The notes beneath the pieces were generated by a model that ran no database searches, was not told the DNA's origin, and saw only the letters and a program-made list of their open reading frames with translations. Below, piece after piece: positions 12,807-27,600 of a stretch of 64,000 nucleotides of DNA (within the stretch, counting starts at the first letter, position 1; every line of letters starts with the position of its first letter). Origin of the DNA: Ascidia mentula (taxonomy: Eukaryota > Chordata > Ascidiacea > Phlebobranchia > Ascidiidae); NCBI GenBank assembly GCA_947561715.1, contig OX387204.1, forward strand, positions 13,459,001 to 13,523,000. Reading direction: 5' to 3'. The position numbers and the translations under genes are program-made.

Positions 12807-15800
12807 GAAATTTTGGTTTTGTAAACTAGGTAACTTATATAGAGAATTAAAAATGTTATCCGTATCTAAAGATTTTTCATAGATTTGAAATGCAACTACG
12901 CTGACCCACTGCCGACGAAACGTTTGTATTTTCAAACAATTTTGTTTTCGCGCAGTAGAAAAGCCAGGGCTGTGTTACCGTACAGTACTGATGGTCAACA
13001 CAGTAGTTGTTCGAAACGTTTGCTCATACCATGAATAGCAAATTAACTATGGCCTTTTCTGTTTTGCATAATGAAGTTTTTTTGCAACTAAATTTTGAAT
13101 TGTTTTTGGCTGCTAAAGATTGTCACTGTATTTTTAATAGCTAATTCAGTGTGTTATTGGAGCTTATGTTCCTGACATTGTTGACTTTATGTCTAACAAG
13201 GTACAACGCATCCGTCCTGTTTCAAACAGTCTGTTTCAACTTGAGTCAATGATGCATCTTGTTTCGTGTGTCGAGAAACGTTATGAATTGGCATATTTCG
13301 AAAATCGTAAAAAAACGATTTTGCACCATATATATTTATCAAAAAAAAATTCAATAAATTTGGACTAGATTTTTTGCGGAGTCGAAATAAAGTACGACCA
13401 AAATTGAAGTTATCTCTGGCACTTAATAGCTCAAAAGAGCAACGATGTATCTTGAAATAAAGCAACTGCTTCGCTATGTTCCTATCCATTAACTACCGCG
13501 GTGTGTTTGATGTATGCAATAAACCGATAAAACACGATATTAAAGTAGCTTTAGCGCCGCGTCTCCAAGCTTGCCCGTTTAATGAGCGTCATTGCAGATT
13601 GATTTGGGTTGGTGGAAACTTGTATTTAAATTAAGTGGACACATAGATTCAACTGCGACTTTGGTCACGCAGATCAAGAGTACTCAAAATAAACGAAAAA
13701 AATTCTATTGCAAATTCCGCACTGTTTAGGGGTTAAAGAAATCGTTTAAAACTGTGTTTGCCATTTTTGCAATTTGTGCTTATTGCCCAATCAATGGAGT
13801 ATATATTAGGAATATGTATGTTTTAGTTAGTGGCACCGACGGATAGACGTTACTGGTCAGGTATCCAAATTTACGCTTAAGAGTGGCAGGCGACTAGCGT
13901 CGATATCTCATAAAACATTCTATGATCATTGCAGTCAGTAGTGCAAATATGTACCCAGCGATGTCGCAACTTCTCCGTTGTGTCCTCTAATTTGTTGTAT
14001 GAGTTAAATGCATGTAATTCGTTTAGCCCAGTTTTTTACGTTGTAGAAATGCAGTACGAAGAAAAAATGATCGTTGCTGTTACTGTTGACTCGTTACTAC
14101 AACGATGTGTGTTGAAATGAAGCCACTGCTCCGCTATGTTCCCATCCAATAACTACCGTGATGTGTTCGATGCAATCAATAACCGATAAAACAAGATATT
14201 GAAGTAGTTTTACCGCCGCGTCCCCGTGGTAGCCTCTTGTTTAATCAGCGCCGTTGCAGATTTGATTGGGTTGGCTCAACTTGTATTTAAATTAGGTGGA
14301 CACATATATTTAAATATATATAGGTGATTTGCCAGGTCGCGCGTGAAAGATGTACACTGCATTAGGGTTTATAATACGCATTCAACGCAACAAAGATGGA
14401 GATTTGAAAACACACCTAAGATTCGGTCTCTGCCGAACCTAAATACCTTCAGGTTTATCGCAGTTTATTGCTTAGAGCAAATAACAAGCCGGTTGGGACC
14501 TGTCGTGGTCAAGCTGGTTCATTTACGTGTACATCATTATATTACCGGGTGACTCCTATGAATTTTTCGTTCGAGTTCTCTTATTGTCAGATTATCGACT
14601 TTGACGATTAAAAATGCATGTAAATCATTTAGTGCATGAAAACAATTCGTCTAAATACTTCAAGTGTAGTATTTATATAAATAAAGGCAACAATCCGAAG
14701 CGACGCTCTACAGACTTGCTTTCTGTGCAGTTGTCTGCTCAGATGAATACGGCAAATTGTGTTTGAAGAAACTATTTCCTTGCATTAAATGAAATGCATG
14801 TATTTAAAATAGCCGATGTTCTGGCAATAAAAAACACCGACGAAAAGGTCATAGGAGTCACCCAGTAGTATGATAATGTATATGTAAATGACCCAACATG
14901 CCCACGCCAGGTCCCAACTAACTTCTTGTTTGCTCCAAGCAATAAACTGCGATAAAACATAGGGTGCAGTCATCATTCTTTGCTGCTGGTACCGTTTAGC
15001 GGGCGTCGAGTTGAAATACGTTACATATATGATTTATACGTTAAAAATCGCGAGACATAGTTAGTAGGCAACATAATTGTTGAGGTTTAAAAACTAAAAC
15101 CTTATTCAATTCAATTAAGCATAAAAAAACAGCAAAATGCAAACTTTGCAAGCAAGACAAACCCATTCGGTTTGCGGGTGCAAGATCTTTGCGCAAAAGG
15201 ATTGTCAGTTCAGGAAATTATAAACTGCCCAATGGCTAACAAAATTAATTATTGTCAAGCATTATAAGTTGCTTAAATTTCCGTTGAAGCAAAAGCAAAG
15301 TTAATTTTCGAATAAAACCGATGGATCAGTAGTTACTGCTGGTCAGATACTCAAATTTACGCTGATAGAATGGTAGACGATTAGCGTTGATATATCGTGA
15401 AACATTCAATGATCATTGCAGTCAGTAGTGCAAAGATGTACCCAGCGATGTCGCAACCTCTCCGTTGTGTCATCAATGGATCCTTATTACCTCGTTATGT
15501 TTGCTGTACGAAATGAACAGAAAAAACACGATAAAAAATTAAGTCGTTTTTATTTGGGCGATTGTCGTTGTGGTTCGTCGCAGATACCGTTTAACGACCG
15601 TTTATTGCATGTTCGAAAGGACTTGTCCCAACTTGTATTGTTATGTGGATATAATTTTAACTACGATTATTGTCACGGAAAACAGAGAAATAAAAAAGGG
15701 ATATTTTGTTGGCGTCAGCGTAAACGGTATTTGGTTCGCGTTTTTAACAAAGCTTTTTGAGCAGTGTGAGTATCGTTGCTCCCAAACAACCATACCTGTT

Positions 15801-17049
15801 TTTTTATAACTTCGTGGCATCGTTACTGGAAAGTACAACTAAAAGCAATATATTTTTAAAGCCCCTGGCCTGTGCCGACGTGTCTGGATTTGTTCAATTT
15901 ACATTTATGGTAATAGTCGTAAAAGTTTAAAACCGTCAAGCTGTAACGTTGGGTATAAATTGTGCTGCTTAAACATTTACTGAGATTGTCTGTGAGCTTC
16001 AGTAGCTGTGTAAGTTAGAGTTGGACCTGTTGTATTGTATATTCCTTACGGGTTTTTACTGCAGAAATCCAAAAGTAGTTTAACTTCCGAATTACCATAA
16101 CTTGTGCACTTTAGTTGTATTTCTTGCTAAGTTAGTTTTTCCACTAAAATTGATATGATTGTTGTTATTAATCTATATTTTGGGAACAGCTGGAAATTGT
16201 TTGTATGACCAAACTTAACACACGAAGGGTAAACAAATGTCCTATTCATTCAATGATTTACAAGCAAAAATGGAGTTTTCACCAGTAAATTAGACAAGAA
16301 CCATTCGCTAAGGTGTATGCTACCAGGTTATTCAAAGAATAATATCGAAATTTTTGGTTTCTATTGTGTTGCAACGTTTATGTATGTGTACGTTGTTATT
16401 TCCCTGTATGCAATCGAGATGTGATTATAATTTTTTTGGATAACAGAAATGTTACTTGACACAAAGGTTCGATTGTGGTCGTATAAATTGTTCGAATTTT
16501 CGACTTGACGATGTACATATGGAGAGAATGTGAATTACATTGTGGAAAACATCTGTGATATCAAAATACTGGCCGCTTTTGTATGATTTCCTGACTTTGT
16601 GTGGTATGATTTGGATTAAGAAAGAGTGTCGGTCAAATGCTTATGCTGGCATTTCTGGCTTTGTGATCTACGGTTAAATGCTGAAAGCTGTTTCTGCAGC
16701 CTGTCGCCATAGAATTACATGCCATCAACAGCGTTCCATTCTTGTACTTGCAAAAGCATAAACCGACACCAACTAGAAATAAAGACTGTTCAAGTGAGAG
16801 AATAACCGCTGTTATATCAAGAGAACAGACAATCACATTCCGATACAATTAGCGTTGTATTGTGTCACGGGGTGCAAAAGTAATACATAGAGGGCAGGAT
16901 AAAATGACAATTTACCGATCACAAAAACAAAAAATGGAAATTCCGTGCAATGTGCTGTCAATAACAAATGCATGCCAAATTGAAAATAAGCATGTCGCCT
17001 ACGTAAGTAGTCGTGGGAATATGTCTGATTGATTTTGTAACTACTACTT
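12807..17049. repeat. Array unit D
   Basis: Block-duplicate of unit A (offset about 12.69-12.81 kb). It shares A's deletion and has a further private deletion of about 120 bp near 14,396, where AAAGATGGA joins GATTTGAAAAC. Confidence 0.9.
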
Positions 17050-20000
17050 GGTGTCGAAATAAAGTACGACTAAAATTGAAGATTATCACTGGCACTTAAT
17101 AGCTCAAAAGAGCAACGATGTATATTGAAATAAAGCAACTGCTTCGCTATGTTCCTATCCATTAACTACCGCGGTGTGTTTGATGTATGCAATAAACCGA
17201 TAAAACACGATATTGAAGTAGTTTTACCGCCGCGTCCCCATGGTTGCCCGTTTAATGAGCGTCATTGCAGATTGATTTGGGTTGGTGGAAACTTGTATTT
17301 AAATTAAGTGGACACATAGGTTCAACTGCGACTCTTGTTACGCAGATCTAGAGTACCCTAAATAAACGAAAAAAATCCTATTGCAAATTCCGCACTGTTT
17401 ACGGGTTAAAGAAATCGTTTAAAACTGTGTTTGCCATTTTTGCAATTTGTGCTTATTGCCCAATCAATGGAGTATATATTAGGAATATGTATGTTTTAGT
17501 TAGTGGCACCGACGGATAGACGTTACTGGTCAGGTATCCAAATTTACGCTTAAGAGTGGCAGGCGATTAGCGTGGATATCTCATAAAACATTCAATGATC
17601 ATTGCAGTCAGTAGTGCAAATATGTACCCAGCGATGTCGCAAATTCTCCATTGTGTCCTCAATTTGTTGCATGAGTTAAATGAATGTAATTAGTTTAGCC
17701 CAGTTTTTTACGTTGTAGAAATGCAGTACGAAGAAAAAATGATCGTTGCTGTTACTGGTGACACGTTACTACAACGATGTGTGTTGAAAAAGCAACTGCT
17801 TCGCTATGTTCCCATCCAATAACTACCGTGATGTGTTCGGTGTAAGCATAAAACCGATATAACACGATATTGAAGTAGTTTTACCGCCGCGTCCCCATGG
17901 TAGCTTCCTGTTTAATGAGCGCCGATGCAGATTTGATTGGGTTGGCTCAACTTGTATTTAAATTAAGTGGACACACAGATTTAAATATATATAGGTGATT
18001 TGCCAGGTCGCGCGTGAGAGATGTATACTGTATTAGGGTTTATAATTGCTTAACATCACAACAAGCACAGCAGAATAGCATAGCTTCACGTGATATGGTT
18101 TCACTTGATTGTACGTGAATTCTTAAATGTGTGACGCATTCAACGCAACAAAGATGGAAGGTGGGATGAACTTTCTTACGGAAACCACAAATTATTGAAA
18201 GAGCAAGAAAATTTTGGTCAATCCGTTCTCAGGAAACTCGTCGTGAGTGTCGTACAAAGCGTAAACAGCGTTTTTGTTTGAGATTTGAAAACACACCTAA
18301 GATTCGGTCTCTGCCGAACCCAAATATCTTCAGGTTAATTGCAGTTTATTGCTTAGAGCAAATAATAAGCCGGTTGGGACCTGTCGTGGTCATGCTGGTT
18401 CATTTACATGTACATCATTATATTACCGGGTGACTCCTATGACTTTTTCGTTCGAGTTCTCTTATTGTCAGATTATCGACTAAGAAGATTAAAAATGCAT
18501 GTAAATCATTTAGTGCATGAAAACAATTCGTCTAAATACTTCAAGTGTAGTATTTATATAAATAAAGGCAACTATCCGCAGTGACGCTCTACAGACTTGG
18601 TTTCTGTGCAGTTGTCTGCTCAGACGAAAACGGCAATTGTGTTTGAAGAAACTATTTCCTTGCATTAAATGAAATGCATGTATTTAAAATAGGCGATGTT
18701 CTGGCAATAAAAAACACCGACGAAAAGGTCATAGGAGTCACCCAGTAGTATGATAATGTATATGTAAATGACCCAACATGCCCACGCCAGGTCCCAACTA
18801 ACTTCTTGTTTGCTCCAAGCAATAAACTGCGATAAAACATGGGGTGCAGTCATCATTCTTCGCTGCTGGTACCGTTTAGCGGGCGTCGAGTTGAAATACG
18901 TTACATATATGATTTATACGTTAAAAATCGCGAGACATAGTTAGTAGGCAACATAATTGTTGAGGTTTAAAAACTAAAACCTTATTCAATTCAATTAAGC
19001 ATAAAAAACAGCAAAATGCAAACTTTGCAAGCAAGACAAACCCATTCGGTTTGCGGGTGCAAGATCTTTGCGCAAAAGGATTGTCAGTTCAGGAAATTAT
19101 AAACTGCCCAATGGCTAACAAAATTAATTATTGTCAAGCATTATAAGTTGCTTAAATTTCTGTTGAAGCAAAAGCAAAGTTAATTTTCGAATAAAACCGA
19201 TGGATCAGTAGTTACTGCTGGTCAGATACTCAAATTTACGCTGATAGAATGGTAGACGATTAGCGTTGATATATCGTGAAACATTCAATGATCATTGCAG
19301 TCAGTAGTGCAAAGATGTACCCAGCGATGTCGCAACCTCTCCGTTGTGTCCTCAACCGATCCTTATTACCTCGTTATGTTTGCTGTACGAAATGAACAGA
19401 AAAAACACGATAAAAAATTAAATTGTTTTTATTTGGGCGATTGTCGTTGTGGTTCGTCGCAGATACCGTTTAACGACCGTTTATTGCATGTTCGAAAGGA
19501 CTTGTCCCAACTTGTATTGTTATGTGATACAATTTTAACTACGATTATTGTCACGGAAAACAGAGAAATAAAAAAGGGATATTTTGTTGGCGTCAGCGTA
19601 AACGGCATTTGGTTCGCGTTTTTAACAAAGCTTTTTGAGCAGTGTGAGTATCGTTGCTCCCAAACAACCATACATGTTTTTTATAACTTCGTGGCATCGT
19701 TACTGGAAAGTACAACTAAAAGCAATATATTTTTAAAGCCCCTGGCCTGTGCCGACGTGTCTGGATTTGTTCAATTTACATTTATGGTAATAGTCGTAAA
19801 AGTTTAAAACCTTCAATCTGTAACGTTAGGTATAAATTGTGCTGCTTAAACATTTACTGAGATTGTCTGTGAGCTTCAGTAGCTGTGTAAGTTAGAGTTG
19901 GACCTGTTGTATTGTGTCTTCCTTACGGGTTTTTACTGCATAATCCAAAAGTAGTTTAACTTCCGAATTACCATAACTTGTGCACTTTAGTTGTATTTCT

Positions 20001-21034
20001 TGCTAAGTTAGTTTTTCCCCTAAAGTTGTTATCATTGTTGTTATTAATCTATATTTTGGAAACAGCTGGAAATTGTTTGTATGACCAAACTTAACACACG
20101 AAGGGTAAACAAATGTCCTATTCATTCAATGATTTACACGCTAAAATGGAGTTTTCACCAGTAAATTAGACAAGAACCATTCGCCAAGGTGTATGCTACC
20201 AGGTTATTCAAAGAATAATGTCGAAATTTTTGGTTTCTTTTGTGTTGTAACGTTTATGTATGTATGCGTTGTTATTTCCCTGTATGCAATCGAGATAGGA
20301 TTATAATTTTTGTTGGATAACAGAAATGTTACTTGACACAAAGGTTCGATTGTGGTCGTATAAATTGTTCGAATTTTCGACATGATGATGTACATATGGA
20401 GAGAATGTGAATTACATTGTGGAAAACATCTGTGATATCAAAATACTGGCCGCTTTTGTATGATTTCCTGACTTTGTGTGGTATGATTTGGATTAGCAAA
20501 GAGTGTCGGTCAAATGCTTATGCTGGCGTTTCTGGCTTTGTGATCTACGGTTAAATGCTGAAAGCTGTTTCTGCAGCCTGTCACCATAGAATTACATGCA
20601 ATCAACAACATTGTATTCTTGTACTTGCAAAAGCATAAACCGACACCAAGTAGAAATAAAGACTGTTCAAGTGAGAGAATAACCGCTGTTATATAAGTAG
20701 AACAGGCAATCACATTCCGATACAATTAGCGTTGTATTGTGTCACGGGGTGCAAAAGTAATACATAGAGGGCAGGATAAAATGACAATTTATGTATCACA
20801 AACCAAAAAATGGAAATTCCGTGCAATGTGCTGTCAAGAACAAATGCATGCCAAATTGAAAATAAGCATGTCGCCTACGTAAGTAGTCGTGGGAATATGT
20901 CTGATTGATTTTGTAACTACTACTTTCTTTTTTTTCGTTTTTATGCACATTAACTTAACAGGTAGTCATAATTTTCATTTGAAAAGAAAATTGAAATTTT
21001 AAAAGTATTAACTTTAAACGAATTGTGAAGGAAC
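17050..21034. repeat. Array unit E, 5' part deleted
   Basis: Block-duplicate of unit B with the identical 5' deletion junction. It contains one of only two copies of a 170-codon uninterrupted frame (19,295-19,807). Confidence 0.9.
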
Positions 21035-24000
21035 GAAATTTTGGTTTTGTAAACTAGGTAACTTATATAGAGAATAAAAATTTATCCGTATCTAAAGATT
21101 TTTCATAGATTTGAAATGCAACTACGCTGACCCACTGCCGACGAAACGTTTGTATTTTCAAACAATTTTGTTTTCGCGCAGTAGAAAAGCCAGGGCTGTG
21201 TTACCGTACAGCACTGATGGTCAACACAGTAGTTGTTCGAAACGTTTGCTCATACCATGAATAGCAAATTAACTATGGCCTTTTCTGTTTTGCATAATGA
21301 AGTTTTTTTGCAACTAAATTTTGAATTGTTTTTGGCTGCTAAAGATTGTCACTGTATTTTTAATAGCTAATTCAGTGTGTTATTGGAGCTTATGTTCCTG
21401 ACATTGTTGACTTTATGTCTAACAAGGTACAACGCATCCGTCCTGTTTCAAACAGTCTGTTTCAACTTGAGTCAATGATGCATCTTGTTTCGTGTGTCGA
21501 GAAACGTTATGAATTGGCATATTTCGAAAATCGTAAAAAACGATTTTGCACCATATATATTTATCAAAAAAAAATTCAATAAATTTGGACTAGATTTTTT
21601 GCGGAGTCGAAATAAAGTACGACCAAAATTGAAGTTATCACTGGCACTTAATAGCTCAAAAGAGCAACGATGTATCTTGAAATAAAGCAACTGCTTCGCT
21701 ATGTTCCTATCCATTAACTACCGCGGTGTGTTTGATGTATGCAATAAACCGATAAAACACGATATTAAAGTAGCTTTAGCGCAGCGTCTCCAAGCTTGCC
21801 CGTTTAATGAGCGTCATTGCAGATTGATTTGGGTTGGTGGAAACTTGTATTTAAATTAAGTGGACACATATATTTAGATATATATAGGTGATTTGCCAGG
21901 TCGCGCGTGAAAGATGTACACTGTATTAGGGTTTATAATTGCTTTACATCACAACAAGCACAGCAGAATAGCAAAGCTTCACGTGATATGGTTTCACTTG
22001 ATTGTACGTGAATTCCCAAATGTGCGACGCATTCAACGCAACAAAGATGGAAGGTGGGATGAACTTTCTTACGGAGGTCACAATTTATTGAAAGAGTAAT
22101 AAAATTTCGGTCAATCCGTTTCTCAGGAAACTCGTCGTGAGAGTCGTACAAAGCGTAAACAGCGTTTTTAACAGAGATTTGAAAACACACCTATACGATT
22201 TGGTCTCCGCCGAACCCAAATACCTTAAGGTTTATCGCAGTTTATTGCTTAGAGCAAATAATAAGCCGGTTGGGACCTGTTGTGGTCAAGTTGGTTCATT
22301 TACGTGTACATCATTATATTACCGGGTGACTCCTATGACTTTTTCGTTCGAGTTCTCTTATTGTCAGATTATCGACTAAGAAGATTAAAAATGCATGTAA
22401 ATCATTTAGTGCATGAAAACAATTCGTCTAAATACTTCAAGTGTAGTATTTATATAAATAAAGGTAACAATCCGCAGTGACGCTTTACAGACTTGGTTTC
22501 TGTGCAGTTGTCTGCTCAGACGTATACGGCAATTGTGTTTGAAGAAACTATTTCCTTGCATTAAATGAAATGCACGTATTTAAAATAACCGATGTTCTGG
22601 CAATAAAAAGAAACGACGAAAAAGTCATAGGAGTCACCCAGTAGTATGATAATGTATATGTAAATGACCCAACATGCCCACGCCAGGTCCCAACTAACTT
22701 TTTGTTTGCTCCAAGCAATAAACTGCGATAAAACATGGGGTGCAGTCATCATTCTTAGCTGTTGGTACCGTTTAGCGGGCGTCGAGTTGAAGTACGTTAC
22801 ATATATGATTTATACGTTAAAAATCACGAGATATAGTTAGCAGGCAACAATTCAATTAAGCATAAAAAAACAGCAAAATGCAAACTTTGCAAGCAAGACA
22901 AACCCATTCGGTTTGCGGGTGCAAGATCTTTGCGCAAAAGGATTTTCAGTTCAGGAAATTATTAACTGCCCAATGGCTAACAAAATTAATTATTGTCAAG
23001 CATTATAAGTTGCTTAAATTTCTGTTGAAGCAAAAGCAAAGTTAATTTTCGAATAAAACCGATTGATCAGTAGTTACTGCTGGTCAGATACTCAAATTTA
23101 CGCTGATAGAATGGTAGACGATTAGCGTTGATATATCGTGAAACATTCAATGATCATTGCAGTCAGTAGTGCAAAGATGTACCCAGCGATGTCGCAACCT
23201 CTCCGTTGTGTCCTCAACGGATCCTTATTACCTCGTTATGTTTGCTGTACGAAATGAACAGAAAAAACACGATAAAAAATTAAGTCGTTTTTATTTGGGC
23301 GATTGTCGTTGTGGTTCGTCGCAGATACCGTTTAACGACCGTTTATTGCATGTTCGAAAGGACTTGTCCCAACTTGTATTGTTATGTGATACAATCTTAA
23401 CTACGATTATTGTCACGGAAAACAGAGAAATAAAAAAGGGATATTTTGTTGGCCTCAGCGTAAACGGCATTTGGTTCGCGTTCTTAACAAAGCTTTTTGA
23501 GCAGTGTGAGTATCGTTGCTCCCAAACAACCATACCTGTTTTTTATAACTTCGTGGCATCGTTACTGGAAAGTACAACTAAAAGCAATATATTTTTGAAG
23601 CCCCTGGCCTGTGCCGACGTGTCTGGATTTGTTCAATTTACATTTATGGTAATAGTCGTAAAAGTTTAAAACCGTCAGCTGTAACGTTGGGTATAAATTG
23701 TGCTGCTTAAACATTTACTGAGATTGTCTGTGAGCTTCAGTAGCTGTGTAAGTTAGAGTTGGACCTGTTGTATTGTATATTCCTTACGGGTTTTTACTGC
23801 AGAAATCCAAAAGTAGTTTAACTTCCGAATTACCATAACTTGTGCACTTTAGTTGTATTTCTTGCTAAGTTAAAGTTTTTCCACTAAAATTGTTATCACT
23901 GTTGTTATTAATCTATATTTTGGAAACAGCTGGAAATTGTTTGTATCACCAAACACACGAAGGGTAAACAAATGTCCTATTCATTCAATGATTTACAAGC

Positions 24001-24617
24001 AAAAATGGAGTTTTCACCAGTAAATTAGACAAGAACCATTCGCTAAGGTGTATGCTACCAGGTTATTCAAATAATAATATCCAAATTTTTGGTTTCTTTT
24101 GTGTTGTAACGTTTATGTATGTATGCGTTGTTATTTCCCTGTATGCAATCGAGATAGGATTATAATTTTTGTTGGATAACAGAAATGTTACTTTGCACGA
24201 AGGTTCGATTGTGGTCGTATAAGTTGTTCGAATTTTCGACTTGACGATGTACATATGGAGAGAATGTGAATTACATTGTGGAAAACATCTGTAATATCAA
24301 AATTCTGGCCGCTTTTGTATGATTTCCTGACTTTGTGTGGTATGATTTGGATTAGCAAAGAGTGCCGGTCAAATGCTTATGCTGGCATTTCTGGCTTTGT
24401 GATCTACGGTTAAATGCTGAAAGCTGTTTCTGCAGCCTGTCGCCATAGAATTACATGCAATCAACAGCGTTGTGTTCTTGTACTTGCAAAAGCATAAACC
24501 GACACCAAGTAGAAATAAAGAATGTTCAAGTGAGAGAATAACCGCTGTTATATAAGGAGAACAGGCAAACACATTCCGATACAATTAGCGTTGTATTGTG
24601 TCACGGGGTGCAAAAGT
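21035..24617. repeat. Array unit F, internal deletion
   Basis: Block-duplicate of unit C that lost about 640 bp by joining the first internal direct repeat to the second near 21,867 (AAGTGGACACATA directly followed by the TATTTAGATATATATAGG segment). It holds the second copy of the 170-codon frame (23,157-23,669). Confidence 0.9.
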
Positions 24618-27600
24618 ACCAAGTTTTTGGTGGAAACTTGTATTTAAATTAAGTGGACACATAGATTCAACTGCGACTCTTGTTACGCTGATCTAGAGTA
24701 CCCAAAATAAACGAAAAAAATCCAATTGCAAATTCCGCACTGTTTATGGGTTAAAAAAATCGTTTAAAACTCTGTTTGCCATTTTTGCAATTTGTACTTA
24801 TTGCCCAATCAATGGAATATATAATAGGAATATGTATGTTTTAGTTAGTGGCACCGACGGATAAGTCGTCACTGGTCAGGTATCCAAATTTACGCTGAAA
24901 GAGTGGCAGGCGATTAGCGTGGATATCTCGTAAAACATTCAATGATCATTGCAGTCAGTAGTGCAAATATGTACCCAGGGATGTCGCAACGTCTCCGTTG
25001 TGTCCTCAATTGTTGTATGAGTTAAATGAATGTGATTAGTTTCGCCCAGTTTTTTACGTTGTAGAAATGCAGTACGAAGAAAAAATGATCGTTGCTGTTA
25101 CTGTTGACTCGTTACTACAACGATGTGTGTTGAAATGAAGCCACTGCTCCGCTATGTTCCCATCCAATAACTACCGTGATGTGTTCGTTGAAAGCAATAA
25201 CCGATAAAACAAGATATTGAAGTAGTTTTACCGCCGCGTCCCCATGGTAGCCTCCTGTTTAATCAGCGCCGTTGCAGATTTGATTGGGTTGGTGGAAACT
25301 TGTATTTAAATTAAGTGGACACATAGGTTTAAATATATATAGGTGATTTGTCAGGTCGCGCGTGAGAGATGTATACTGTATTAGGGTTTATAATTGCTTT
25401 ACATCACAACAAGCACAGCAGAATAGCGTAGCTTCACTTGATATGGTTTCACTTGATTGTACGTGAATTCTTAAATGTGCGACGCATTCAACGCAACAAA
25501 GATGGAAGGTGGGATGAACGTTCTTACGGAGATCCCAAATTATTGAAAGAGCAAGAAAATTTCGGTCAATCCGTTTCTCAGGAAACTCATCTTGAGAGTC
25601 GTACAAAGCGTAAACAGCGATTTTAATAGAGATTTGAAAACACACCTATAAGATTTGGTCTCTGCCGAACCCAAATATCTTCAGGTTTATTGCAGTTTAT
25701 TGCTTAGAGCAAATAATAAGCCGGTTGGGACCTGTCGTGGTCAAGCTGGTTCATTTACGTGTACATCATTATATCACTGGGTAACTCCTATGACTTTTTC
25801 GTTCTAGTTCTCTTATTGTCAGAATATCGACTATGACGATTAAAAAATGCATGTAAATCATTTAGTGAATAAAAACAATTCGTCCAAATACTTCAAGTGT
25901 AGTATTTATGTAAATAAAGGCAACAATCCGCAGTGACGCTCTACAGACTTGCTTTCTGTGCAGTTGTCTGCTCAGACGAATACGGCAATTGTGTCTGAAG
26001 AAACTATTCCCTTGCATTAAATGAAATGCATGTATTTAAAATAGGCGATGTTCTGGCAATAAAAAAAACGACGAAAAGGTCATAGGAGTCACCCAGTAGC
26101 ATGATAATGTATATGTAAATGACCCAACATGCCCACGCCAGGTCCCAACTAACTTCTTGTTTGCTCCAAGCAATAAACTGCGATAAAACATGGGGTGCAG
26201 TCATCATTCTTAGCTGCTGCATGGTACCGTTTAGCAGGCGTCGAGTTGAAGTACGTTACATATATGTATTATATGTTAAAGATCGCGAGACATATTTAGT
26301 AGGCAACATAATTGTTTAGGCTTAAAAACTAAAACCTTATTCAATTCAATTAAATGTAAAAAAAACAGCAAAATGCAAACTGTGCAAGCAAGACAAACCC
26401 ATTCGGTTTGCGGGTGCAAGATCTTTGCGCAAAAGGATTGCCAGTTCAGCAAATTATAAACTGCCCAATGGCTAACAAAATTAATTATTGTCAAGCATTA
26501 TAAGTTGCTTAAATTTCTGTTGAAGCAAAAGCAAAGTTAATTTTCGAAAAAAAACCGACGGATCAGTAGTTACTGGTCAGATACTCAAATTTACGCTAAT
26601 AGAATGGTAGACGATTAGCGTTGATATATCGTGAAACATTTAATGATCAATGCAGTCAGTAGTGCAAAGATGTACCTAGCGATGTCGCAACTTCTCCGTT
26701 GTGTCCTCGACGGATCCTTATTACCTCGTTGTGTTTACTGCACGAAATGAACAGAAAAAACACGATAAAAAATTAAATCGTTTTTATTTGGGCGATTGTC
26801 GTTGTGGTCCGTGGCAGATACCGTTTAACGACCGTTTATTGCATGTTCGAAAGGACTTGTCCCAACTTGTATAGTTATGTGGATACAATTTTAACTACGA
26901 TTATTGTCTCGGAAAACAGAGAAATAAAAAAGGGATATTTTGTTGGCGTCAGCGTAAACGGCATTTGGTTCGCGTTTTTAACAAAGCTTTTTGAGCAGTG
27001 TGAGTATCGTTGCTCCCACACACCCCTACATGGTTTTTATAACTTCGTGGCATCGTTACTGAAAAGTACAACTAAAAGCAATATATTTTTAAAGCCCCTG
27101 GCCTGTGCCGACGTATCTGGCTTTCTTAAATTTACATTTATGGTAATAGTCGTAAAAATTTAAAACCGTCAAGCTGTAACGTTGGGTATAAATTGTGCTG
27201 CTTAAACATTTACTGAGATTGTCTGTGAGCTTCAGTAGCTGTGTAAGTTAGAGTTGGACCTGTTGTATTGTATATTCCTTGCGGGTGTTCACTGCAGAAA
27301 TCCAAAAGTAGTTTAACTTCCGAATTACCATAACTTGTGCACTTTAGTTGTATTTCTTGCTAAGTTAGTTTTTCCACTAAAATTGTTATGATTGTTGTTA
27401 TTAATCTATATTTTGGAAACAGCTGGAAATTGTTTGTATGACCAAACACACGAAGGGTAAACAAATGTCCTATTCATTCAATGATTTACAAGCAAAAATG
27501 GAGTTTTCACCAGTAAATTAGACAAGAACCATTCGCTAAGGTGTATGCTACCAGGTTATTCAAAGAATAATATCCAAATTTTTGGTTTCTTTTGTGTTGT

